Positions 57,440 to 64,000 of a stretch of DNA of 64,000 nucleotides are shown here, piece by piece (the stretch's first letter is position 1; each line of letters starts with the position of its first letter). The DNA lies in contig NC_014551.1 of assembly GCF_000196735.1 (NCBI RefSeq), positions 3,591,001-3,655,000 on the forward strand, written 5' to 3'. Both the position numbers and the translations under genes were made by a program. The DNA comes from Bacillus amyloliquefaciens DSM 7 = ATCC 23350. GTDB lineage: Bacteria; Bacillota; Bacilli; Bacillales; Bacillaceae. The notes beneath the pieces are model-generated. The model had not been told where the DNA came from and did no database searches. It saw nothing but the letters and a program-made list of their open reading frames with translations.

Positions 57440-58330
57440 TTAAGATGATTGAAATTGGCTTTTCAAAAGAACGATGAAGATTTCTTTGTTTTTTGTGCTC
57501 TCCATAATGGAAGATTGAATGATAGACAGTTTCCGCTTCAAGGAGAATCCTTTTATCTCAAGCACGGAAATGCTGCGGTGAAGCAGATCCTTTTGCAGCA
57601 CGCTTTTTGACAGGACGGAAAGGCCCATTCCGCTGATGACGGCTTCCTTGACGCCCTGGTTGCTGCTGATCGTCATCAAGGATTTCGGCCGCAGTCCGTT
57701 TGAATGAAGGACGTGGTCTAAATATTCCCTCGTTCCCGAACCCTTCTCCCTCGTCACCCACGCTTGATTTTGCAAGTCTGTAACCGATATGTTTTTTCTG
57801 CCGGCGAGCGGGTGTCCGTTCGGTGCGGCAATGCACAATTCGTCCTCCATAAACGGCTGAATGTCGAGCTCGTTTTTCCCCGTATGCCCTTCAATTAATC
57901 CGATATCGGCTTCAAGCATCCGAACCGCTTCACTGACCTCCTCCGTGTTTCCGATCATGACGTCCAGGTTCAGCTCGGGATACTCGGCATGAAGCTTTGC
58001 GAGAAGCGGCGGCAGAATATATTCGCCGATGGTGAAGCTCGCTGCGATTTTCAGCTTCCCTTTGACATAATGGTGATGGGCGTAAATTTCGGTTTTCGCC
58101 TGCTCGTACAAAAAGACCATTTGCTTGGCGCGCTGATAGAGAATGTCTCCCGTCGGCGTTGTCGTAAAGTGCTTCGGCGAGCGGTTCAGCAAGGCGGTTT
58201 GAAATTCTTTCTCCAGATTTTTAATGTGAAGACTGACGCTCGGCTGAGAAATCATCAGCTTCTGCGCCGCTTTTGTAAAGTTTTTTTCTTCCACGACGGC
58301 AATGAATGTTTTCAGTTCCCCATAATACAA
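57440..58330 (-). CDS. cysL: LysR-family regulator CysL (YwfK)
   Basis: A 296-aa LysR regulator: HTH MYYGELKTFIAVVEEKNFTKAAQKLMISQPSVSLHIKNLE at the N-terminus and a periplasmic-binding-protein-like effector domain. In B. subtilis CysL activates sulfite reductase cysJI. It is divergent from the YeiH-type transporter gene, with TAATCATTA/TAATGATTA motifs in between, the usual layout for LysR autoregulation. Confidence 0.87.
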   Translation of the reverse strand: MYYGELKTFIAVVEEKNFTKAAQKLMISQPSVSLHIKNLEKEFQTALLNRSPKHFTTTPTGDILYQRAKQMVFLYEQAKTEIYAHHHYVKGKLKIAASFTIGEYILPPLLAKLHAEYPELNLDVMIGNTEEVSEAVRMLEADIGLIEGHTGKNELDIQPFMEDELCIAAPNGHPLAGRKNISVTDLQNQAWVTREKGSGTREYLDHVLHSNGLRPKSLMTISSNQGVKEAVISGMGLSVLSKSVLQKDLLHRSISVLEIKGFSLKRKLSIIQSSIMESTKNKEIFIVLLKSQFQSS

Positions 58331-58343
58331 AAAGCATCGCCCC

Positions 58344-58399
58344 TAATCATTATTTTTCCTAATCGTTTAGATCATATAAATATATTTTACTAATGATTA
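58344..58399. promoter_or_regulatory. Putative LysR operators between cysL and the YeiH-like gene
   Basis: TAATCATTA (58344-58352) and its exact reverse complement TAATGATTA (58391-58399) flank the divergent promoter region, together with CTAATCGTTTAG. Such AT-rich dyads are typical LysR boxes; binding by CysL is inference. Confidence 0.45.
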
Positions 58400-58444
58400 A
58401 GACCGCAGTAAAGTGGAGTTATCAACAAATGGGAAGTGACTGAA

Positions 58445-59422
58445 ATGAAGATGGTAAAGGGTGTTACAGTTACCGCAGGAATTGCGTTTGCGGCTTTCTA
58501 TGTCAGCCGCCTGCCTTTTTTACAAATGCTCGGAATGCTTGTCCTCGCGATGCTGATCGGCATGCTCTGGCGCGCCGTTTTCGGACATCAGGCGGCATTA
58601 GAGCCGGGGATTGCGTTCTCAAGCAAATATTTGCTGAAAGCAGGCATTATCCTGCTTGGCATGAGACTGAACCTGGCGGATATCTATCATGCCGGCTGGC
58701 ACGTATTTGCAATTGCCGTTTGCTGTATGATGTTTGCGGGCGCTGTTGTATACGGACTGTCCCGGCTGTTTCGAATGGATCAGACACTCAGCATATTAAC
58801 GGCCTGCGGCACAGCGATCTGCGGGGCGGCTGCCATTGCCGCGATCGCGCCGCAGATCAGATCAAATGAAAATGCAGCAGCCATCAGTGCCGCCGCCGTT
58901 TCATTATTAGGAACCATTTTTACTGTTGTGTATTCTCTTTCTTATCATGTATTGGGCTTTTCGCCCGCGGCTTACGGGGCCTTTTGCGGAGCAACGCTTC
59001 ATGAGGTGGCGCATGCGGCGGCGGCCGGCAGCGCCGGAGGAAAAACAGCCGTCGAGATGGCGGTGATCGTCAAGCTGACCCGGGTCGCGCTGCTCGTTCC
59101 GGCCGCATTCATGCTTGGCATGCGGGCCCGCCGCAGCGGTAAGTCAGAGACGGTTTCTGCCGCTTCGCTGCCCATCCCTTGGTTTATCTTCGGATTTCTC
59201 GGAATGAGCGCCATCCACACATCAGGCGTCATTTCTGCCGCGCATTCCGCGTTTCTTGTGCAAGTGTCTTATGTTTTAATCGGCATGGCGATGGCGGGTC
59301 TCGGCTTAAAAGTCCATATATCGGCGTTTCGGCATGACGGCTGGCGGGCGCTCGCGGCTGGTTTGATCGGTTCTCTCTGTTTATCCCTGTTCGGCTGGGC
59401 GGCAGTGACTTTCTTTCTATAA
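58445..59422 (+). CDS. YeiH/UPF0324 family membrane transporter
   Basis: A 325-aa membrane protein with about ten helices of the Cons_hypoth698/YeiH family, often adjacent to LysR regulators of sulfur metabolism and proposed to export sulfate or related anions. Signature parts: KAGIILLGMRLNLADI, LTACGTAICGAAAIAA, GAFCGATLHEVAHAAAAG. ATG 58445 is six bases after GGGAAGTG; GTG 58436 is inside that site and rejected. Likely a CysL target because of the divergent arrangement; substrate unproven. Confidence 0.82.
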   Translation: MKMVKGVTVTAGIAFAAFYVSRLPFLQMLGMLVLAMLIGMLWRAVFGHQAALEPGIAFSSKYLLKAGIILLGMRLNLADIYHAGWHVFAIAVCCMMFAGAVVYGLSRLFRMDQTLSILTACGTAICGAAAIAAIAPQIRSNENAAAISAAAVSLLGTIFTVVYSLSYHVLGFSPAAYGAFCGATLHEVAHAAAAGSAGGKTAVEMAVIVKLTRVALLVPAAFMLGMRARRSGKSETVSAASLPIPWFIFGFLGMSAIHTSGVISAAHSAFLVQVSYVLIGMAMAGLGLKVHISAFRHDGWRALAAGLIGSLCLSLFGWAAVTFFL

Positions 59423-59457
59423 AAAAATGCCGGCCTTCGTAAAGGCCGGCATTTTCC
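59421..59457. terminator. Bidirectional terminator before pta
   Basis: AAAATGCCGGCCTT-cgta-AAGGCCGGCATTTT hairpin between the YeiH-like gene and the end of pta. Confidence 0.92.
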
Positions 59458-59460
59458 GGA

Positions 59461-60432
59461 TTACAGCGCTTGAGCCGCCGTAATTAACGCAAGATTGTAG
59501 ACGTCTTCCGCATTACATCCTCTGGAAAGATCGTTTACAGGCATATTTAATCCTTGCAGAATCGGTCCAACCGCTTCAAATCCGCCTAAGCGCTGAGCGA
59601 TTTTGTAGCCGATGTTTCCTGCTTCAAGGCTTGGGAATACAAATACATTCGCGTCTCCTTTAATTTCGGAGTCCGGCGCTTTCTTCTCCGCAACAGACGG
59701 CACAAATGCAGCATCAAATTGGAATTCGCCGTCAAGCGTAAGTTCAGGCGCTTTTTCCTTCGCAATTTTCACCGCTTCGGCCACTTTTTCCGTCTCGTCT
59801 GATTTCGCCGATCCTTTTGTAGAGAAGCTGAGCATGGCAACGCGCGGGTCAATATCAAACATTTGAGCCGTATTGGCGCTTTCAATGGCGATTTCGGCAA
59901 GGTCCTGGCTGTCAGGAGCAATGTTGATCGCGCAATCAGCGAATACATATTGCTCGTCACCGCGAGCCATGATGAAGACACCAGATGTTTTTTTCACGCC
60001 TTCTTTTGTTTTAATGATTTGCAGTGCAGGTCGAACCGTATCGGCAGTAGAATGTGCAGCTCCGCTGACAAGTCCGTCCGCGAGACCTTTGTACACAAGC
60101 ATTGTGCCGAAATAGTTTTCGTCCAATAAGGCTTTGCGGGCCTGTTCTTCCGTCGCTTTGCCTTTGCGGCGTTCTACGAAAGCCTGAACGAGTTCTTCCA
60201 TGCCTTCATATGTATTCGGGTCAAAAATGTCAACGCCGTCAAGCGTAAGATTTAATTCTTTCGCTTTTGCTTGAATGTCTTCTTTATTGCCGACTACGAT
60301 CGGCTTTAATACCTTGTTGCCCGCCAAGTTGTTGACCGCAACCAGGATACGTTCGTCCATTCCTTCAGGAAATACGATTTTTACATCTTTTCCTGCTACT
60401 TTTTCTTGTACTTTTGTAAATAAATCTGCCAC
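59461..60432 (-). CDS. pta: Phosphate acetyltransferase Pta
   Basis: Converts acetyl-CoA and phosphate to acetyl phosphate in overflow metabolism (with AckA). The 323-aa protein starts MADLFTKVQEKVAGKDVKIVFPEGMDERIL and includes GLADGLVSGAAHSTADTVRPAL, RVAMLSFSTKGSA and a C-terminal QGLNMPVNDLSRGC, all typical. ATG 60432 follows GGAGGG. A cre site and promoter lie upstream, in line with CcpA activation by glucose. Confidence 0.97.
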   Translation of the reverse strand: MADLFTKVQEKVAGKDVKIVFPEGMDERILVAVNNLAGNKVLKPIVVGNKEDIQAKAKELNLTLDGVDIFDPNTYEGMEELVQAFVERRKGKATEEQARKALLDENYFGTMLVYKGLADGLVSGAAHSTADTVRPALQIIKTKEGVKKTSGVFIMARGDEQYVFADCAINIAPDSQDLAEIAIESANTAQMFDIDPRVAMLSFSTKGSAKSDETEKVAEAVKIAKEKAPELTLDGEFQFDAAFVPSVAEKKAPDSEIKGDANVFVFPSLEAGNIGYKIAQRLGGFEAVGPILQGLNMPVNDLSRGCNAEDVYNLALITAAQAL

Positions 60433-60474
60433 GATATACCCTCCTCTATGTTGACAAAAAACGCTTACTTTTAC

Positions 60475-60530
60475 AGCATACTCTTCTTCCTGTTAAATTC
60501 AAATAACCAACTTTCATTATAGCGCTTTCA
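60475..60530 (-). promoter_or_regulatory. pta promoter with upstream cre site
   Basis: Minus strand: cre TGAAAGCGCTATAA (60517-60530; consensus TGWAARCGYTWNCA), then TTGAAT (60497-60502), 16-bp spacer, TATGCT (60475-60480). The cre centre is about 56 bp before the start, a position where CcpA activates, as known for B. subtilis pta. Confidence 0.75.
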
Positions 60531-60688
60531 AAGAAAAATCTTATTTTTCTAACTAATTTAACTGACGGTTTGTTCACGGCTTAGTTTCTGACACAAGGCT
60601 ATGGATTATTCAAGGTTTCTCCACAGCTGAAACGGTTAAACTGTGATATAGTGAAGGCATCAATGAAAAGATATAGGAGTGAAGATAC

Positions 60689-61453
60689 ATGAGTGAGCAG
60701 CAAAAAACGAACGAAGCCGCCCAAACGCTTGACGGCTGGTACGCGCTTCACGATTTCCGCACAATGGACTGGACGTCATGGAAGCTGTTATCCAGCGATG
60801 AGCGCCTGTCGATTATTCACGAATTTACGGGACTGCTTGAAAAATGGGGCGTCGCCCAAAAAGAAGGCAAAGGCTCGCAAACCATCTACAGCATCGTCGG
60901 ACAGAAAGCCGATTTCATGCTGATGATTCTTCGCCCGACAATGGAAGAGCTGAACGAAATCGAGCTTGAATTTAATAAATCAAAGCTTGCTGAATTTACA
61001 ATCCCGGCTTATTCTTACGTGTCCGTGGTTGAGCTGAGCAACTACCTGGCTAGCGGAGAAGGCGATCCGTATGAAAACCCGCATGTCCGCGCACGCCTGT
61101 ACCCTGAGCTGCCGGAAGCGAAATACGTCTGCTTCTATCCGATGGATAAAAGAAGAAGCGGAAATGACAACTGGTACATGCTTTCTATGGATGAACGCAA
61201 AAGCCTGATGAGAAGCCACGGCTTAATCGGACGGAGCTATGCCGGCAAAGTCAAACAGATTATCACGGGGTCTGTCGGTTTTGACGATTACGAATGGGGC
61301 GTCACGCTCTTCAGTGATGATGTGCTTCAGTTCAAAAAGCTTGTCTATGAAATGCGCTTTGACGAAGTCAGCGCGCGCTACGGCGAATTCGGTTCATTTT
61401 TTGTCGGAAACCGCTTGTCTCTCGACACGCTTCCGCAGTTTTTACACGTGTAA
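60689..61453 (+). CDS. hemQ: Coproheme decarboxylase HemQ (YwfI)
   Basis: Last enzyme of the Gram-positive coproporphyrin-dependent heme pathway: oxidative decarboxylation of coproheme III to heme b. The 254-aa chlorite-dismutase-like fold has [33 protein letters not shown] (with the catalytic Tyr region), [31 protein letters not shown] holding the proximal His, and a C-terminal conserved [18 protein letters not shown] 60689 after GGAGTG. Divergent from pta. Confidence 0.95.
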   Translation: MSEQQKTNEAAQTLDGWYALHDFRTMDWTSWKLLSSDERLSIIHEFTGLLEKWGVAQKEGKGSQTIYSIVGQKADFMLMILRPTMEELNEIELEFNKSKLAEFTIPAYSYVSVVELSNYLASGEGDPYENPHVRARLYPELPEAKYVCFYPMDKRRSGNDNWYMLSMDERKSLMRSHGLIGRSYAGKVKQIITGSVGFDDYEWGVTLFSDDVLQFKKLVYEMRFDEVSARYGEFGSFFVGNRLSLDTLPQFLHV

Positions 61454-61461
61454 TAAGTGGT

Positions 61462-61495
61462 TAAAGCCTGATTGTAAAAAATCAGGCTTTTTTTA
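61462..61495 (+). terminator. hemQ terminator
   Basis: AAAGCCTGATT-gtaaaa-AATCAGGCTTTTTTT hairpin after hemQ. Confidence 0.9.
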
Positions 61496-61618
61496 ATACT
61501 ATTCGAATACAAATCGAAAAAACATTGATAAAAAGTTGAAAGTTATGTAAAGTGTGCTTTACGTATAATTTACTTTACATCTTTAGCAATTGTTGTTTCA
61601 AAATGAGGTGAAATATGA

Positions 61619-61816
61619 ATGGAAAATCGGTTAAAAGAAATTAGACAAAGACATTCTTATTCACAGGAAACTTTAGCCCTGAAATTAAAAGTGTCCAGAC
61701 AAACTATTATTTCAATTGAGAATGGGAAATATAACCCCTCCCTGCCCTTAGCTTTGAAAACAGCAAAGATTTTCAGAGAAAGTGTAGATAATATATTTTT
61801 GTTAGAGGAGGAATAA
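61619..61816 (+). CDS. Small XRE-family regulator
   Basis: A 65-aa, one-domain Cro/C1-type HTH protein (MENRLKEIRQRHSYSQETLALKLKVSRQTIISIENGKYNPSLPLALKTAKIFR), like the YozG/YgzD group. GAGGTG is eight bases upstream; an ATG four bases earlier is out of frame. It is followed after 2 bp by a membrane protein gene. Base composition is clearly more AT-rich than hemQ or bacG, suggesting acquisition. I do not recall this pair at this locus in B. subtilis 168. Confidence 0.85.
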   Translation: MENRLKEIRQRHSYSQETLALKLKVSRQTIISIENGKYNPSLPLALKTAKIFRESVDNIFLLEEE

Positions 61817-61818
61817 AA

Positions 61819-62193
61819 ATGAAGAAAAACTTTTTTATGATTTCATTTGTTTTTTTCATCATTATATCAGGAGCTTTCATTGCACTTTCAGTATTTACTC
61901 AAACAAAATTACCTTCAATAACTTTTTCTACATTAACGCTTTCAATTATAAGCTATGTTCTATGGGCCACCTCCCCATCATTACCATTAAAAAGAGATGA
62001 ACGAGGAAAGTTTATTATACAGAAGAGCTTGGCTCATACTGGTATGCTGACTTTCATTTATCTTTTTATTTTCTTGACTATATTTTATTTTAAATTAATC
62101 AACCTGGACAAAGAACAAATTTTACTCCTATTTTCCTCGCTAATTATAAGTACAGCGTTTTTATCAATCCTCATTCTGAATAAGAAATACTAA
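61819..62193 (+). CDS. Four-helix membrane protein paired with XRE regulator
   Basis: A 124-aa, very hydrophobic protein with four membrane helices (about 7-29, 34-50, 70-93, 99-119) and a short charged loop (LKRDERGKFIIQKS). The loop resembles the RDER motif of DUF2178-like proteins found beside small XRE regulators. ATG 61819 follows GAGGAGG, which overlaps the end of the regulator gene, so the two are coupled. Function unknown. Confidence 0.78.
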   Translation: MKKNFFMISFVFFIIISGAFIALSVFTQTKLPSITFSTLTLSIISYVLWATSPSLPLKRDERGKFIIQKSLAHTGMLTFIYLFIFLTIFYFKLINLDKEQILLLFSSLIISTAFLSILILNKKY

Positions 62194-62364
62194 CAATTAA
62201 TAATTAGAAACCTTCATTATAATTCCAATCTAATGATATTAATCGAACACCCCCCGCCTCTTTGGCGGGTTTTCATTTGTCAGAATTTAAATAAAATTTG
62301 CTATTTTCGTCATTTTTTTTTACGATGTAAAAGAGATTCCATTTTGGTAAAGGGGTGCAGACAG

Positions 62365-63144
62365 TTGTCAAAACGAACCGCATTTATTATGGGAGCCAGT
62401 CAGGGGATCGGCAAAGCGATCGCTCTGAAACTGGCGGACAATGGCTTTCATACCGTCATTAATTCACGAGTTCCCGAAAATATTGAATCCGTAAAAGAAG
62501 AGATTCTCGCCAAACATCCGGATGCGGGCGTCACCGTTTTGGCCGGGGATATGTCGGATCAGGAGACGAGAAGCGGCATTTTTGAAGAAATCAGATCAAA
62601 ATGCGGACGGCTTGATGTATTGATCAACAACATTCCGGGCGGCTCGCCGGACACTTTTGAAAACTGCGATATAGAGGATATGACAAATACCTTTACGAAT
62701 AAAACAATCGCTTATATCGATTCTATGAAAACAGCCGCTGCGATCATGAAACAGCACGAATTCGGCCGAATCATTAATATTGTGGGAAACCTATGGAAAG
62801 AGCCCGGCGCCAACATGTTTACCAACAGCATGATGAACGCCGCTTTAATTAATGCCAGCAAAAATATCGCCATTCAGCTTGCGCCTTTTCATATCACTGT
62901 CAATTGTCTGAATCCCGGATTTATCGCCACAGACCGCTATCACCAATTCGTGCAGAATGTCATGAAGCAAAACGGCATTTCCAAAGCAGAAGCGGAAGAA
63001 CGGATTGCCTCAGGCGTTCCGATGAAACGTGTCGGAACCGCAGAAGAAGCCGCGGCGCTGGCTGCCTTTCTCGCCTCGGAAGAAGCCTCTTATATTACGG
63101 GGCAGCAAGTGTCGGCCGACGGCGGAAGCATGAAAAGCATATAA
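62365..63144 (+). CDS. bacG: Bacilysin biosynthesis reductase BacG (YwfH)
   Basis: NAD(P)H-dependent reductase that reduces the dihydro-hydroxyphenylpyruvate intermediate on the way to anticapsin in bacilysin synthesis. 259 aa SDR fold with GASQGIGKA near residue 10, LINNIPGG near 88 and NCLNPGFIATDR near 185. The usual SDR YxxxK pair is not visible; the equivalent stretch reads NMFTNSMMNAALINASK, as in the B. subtilis protein. TTG 62365 after AGGGGTG is the start; the open frame continues upstream without a signal. Confidence 0.92.
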   Translation: MSKRTAFIMGASQGIGKAIALKLADNGFHTVINSRVPENIESVKEEILAKHPDAGVTVLAGDMSDQETRSGIFEEIRSKCGRLDVLINNIPGGSPDTFENCDIEDMTNTFTNKTIAYIDSMKTAAAIMKQHEFGRIINIVGNLWKEPGANMFTNSMMNAALINASKNIAIQLAPFHITVNCLNPGFIATDRYHQFVQNVMKQNGISKAEAEERIASGVPMKRVGTAEEAAALAAFLASEEASYITGQQVSADGGSMKSI

Positions 63145-63175
63145 AAAACATCCCGCTGTCAGCGGGATGTTTCTT
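63145..63175. terminator. Bidirectional terminator bacG/bacF
   Basis: AAACATCCCGCT-gtc-AGCGGGATGTTT hairpin. It overlaps the last codons of bacF, so the two convergent genes share it. Confidence 0.85.
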
Positions 63176-64000
63176 GTAATGAAGCAAAGGACAAACCAAG
63201 CTTTTGAATCCGCAAAACGAATTCCCTCAAGTCCCCCTGCTTGGCCACCATTGATATTCTGACATAACGCTTTCCGCGGCTTCCGAAAATCTCGCCGGGC
63301 GTCACGACAACATGGGCATGCTCCAGCAGATAGTCCGAAAATTGGTGTGAAGACTCGAATTCATTCGGAATTTCAGCCCAGACATAAAAAGTCCCTTTCG
63401 GTTTTTCAATGCTCCAGCCCAATTCCATTTCACATAAATCCGTGAAAAAATCAATCCGTTCCTGATATGTGCGCTTCAGCCGTTCCGTATGTTCAGGGCT
63501 TCCTGACAGCGCCGCCGCTGCCGCCTGCTGAAGGCCGCCGAACATACCGACGAATACGTGATCCTGAAATTTATTGACCGCCTGAATGATCTTCTCATTC
63601 CCCACGGCAAACGCCATTCTCCAGCCTGCCATATTGAAGGTTTTCGAAAATGAATACAGCTCCGCGCCGACCGTCTTGGCTTCCTTCGCCTGGAGAAAAC
63701 TGGCCGGGTTCTGATCAAATTCGAACGCGCCGTATGCAAAATCGTGAATGAGATGGATGTCATGTTTTTTAGCAAACGCCGCCGCTTTTTCATAAAACGC
63801 CTGATCCGCTGTCGCGCCCGTCGGGTTATTCGGGTAATTCAAAAACATCAGCTTGGCTTTTTTCAGGACGGCGGGATCAATCTGCTCAAAATCCGGCAGA
63901 TAGCCGTTCTCTGGATGAAGCGGCATCTCATGCAGCTCCGCTCTGGCCATTGTGATTCCTGATAAATACTCAGGGTAGCCGGGGTTCGGGACTAAGGCGA
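63159..64000 (-). CDS. bacF: Bacilysin aminotransferase BacF (YwfG), 5' part outside window
   Basis: PLP-dependent class I/II aminotransferase that transaminates the tetrahydro-hydroxyphenylpyruvate precursor to form the anticapsin skeleton. The window holds the C-terminal 280 residues; the frame is open to the edge (VPNPGYPEYLSGITM), so the start lies beyond 64000. Motifs: LNYPNNPTGA (Asn for PLP), IHDFAYGAFEFD (Asp/Tyr) and YSFSKTFNMAGWRMAF with the Schiff-base Lys. By B. subtilis order the rest of bacABCDE would follow to the right. Confidence 0.92.
   Translation of the reverse strand, partial: ALVPNPGYPEYLSGITMARAELHEMPLHPENGYLPDFEQIDPAVLKKAKLMFLNYPNNPTGATADQAFYEKAAAFAKKHDIHLIHDFAYGAFEFDQNPASFLQAKEAKTVGAELYSFSKTFNMAGWRMAFAVGNEKIIQAVNKFQDHVFVGMFGGLQQAAAAALSGSPEHTERLKRTYQERIDFFTDLCEMELGWSIEKPKGTFYVWAEIPNEFESSHQFSDYLLEHAHVVVTPGEIFGSRGKRYVRISMVAKQGDLREFVLRIQKLGLSFASLQETSR

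Overview
The window is a piece of a Bacillus chromosome of the B. subtilis group. Gene order matches the B. subtilis 168 stretch from ywkD/racA to bacG/bacF (ywfG), but several local differences suggest a B. amyloliquefaciens/velezensis-type relative. This assignment rests on recognising protein families and remembered B. subtilis gene order; no search was run. No rRNA, tRNA, CRISPR array, insertion sequence or prophage is visible.

Layout. 1-14.6 kb is housekeeping: partial ywkD, racA, ywkB, maeA, tdk, rpmE, rho, glpX, murAB, tal, fbaA, spo0F, ywjG, pyrG and rpoE. The spo0F control region (sigma-H promoter with Spo0A-like boxes) and the pyrG leader (GGGC start plus attenuator) can be read directly. 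14.8-23 kb holds fadF behind a FadR-type operator, clsB, uvsE, ywjC with a sigma-B promoter, ywjA and ywiE. 23-33 kb is the nitrate respiration block: narGHJI, arfM, ywiC, fnr and narK. Near-perfect FNR boxes lie 32 bp upstream of good -10 elements, yet fnr carries a 2-nt duplication that removes its DNA-binding domain and C-terminal cysteines.

33-38.9 kb holds argS, ywiB, a degraded stretch where B. subtilis has the subtilosin (sbo-alb) operon, a frameshifted beta-propeller gene (ywhL/ywhK type) and rapF-phrF. 38.9-50.6 kb holds speB, speE, pbpG, an unrecognised Cys-containing protein, ywhD, ywhC, ywhB, ywhA, a YfnA-like permease, ywgA, ywfO, ywzC and rsfA.

The most unusual region is about 50.6-56.45 kb, between rsfA and lipL, where B. 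subtilis has ywfM. It looks like a compact peptide-natural-product locus. A plus-strand module (PadR regulator, DUF1700 protein, a 33-aa membrane peptide, ABC ATPase and permease) converges on a minus-strand operon. That operon encodes a 59-aa Trp-containing peptide followed by three overlapping or abutting genes for all-helical proteins of unknown function. A perfect 13-bp inverted repeat brackets the small peptide gene. I propose a RiPP or bacteriocin-like system with its own regulator and exporter/immunity transporter.

56.5-64 kb returns to the core: lipL, cysL divergent from a YeiH-family transporter gene, pta with a cre site, hemQ, a small XRE/membrane protein pair, bacG, and the 3' end of bacF running off the window.
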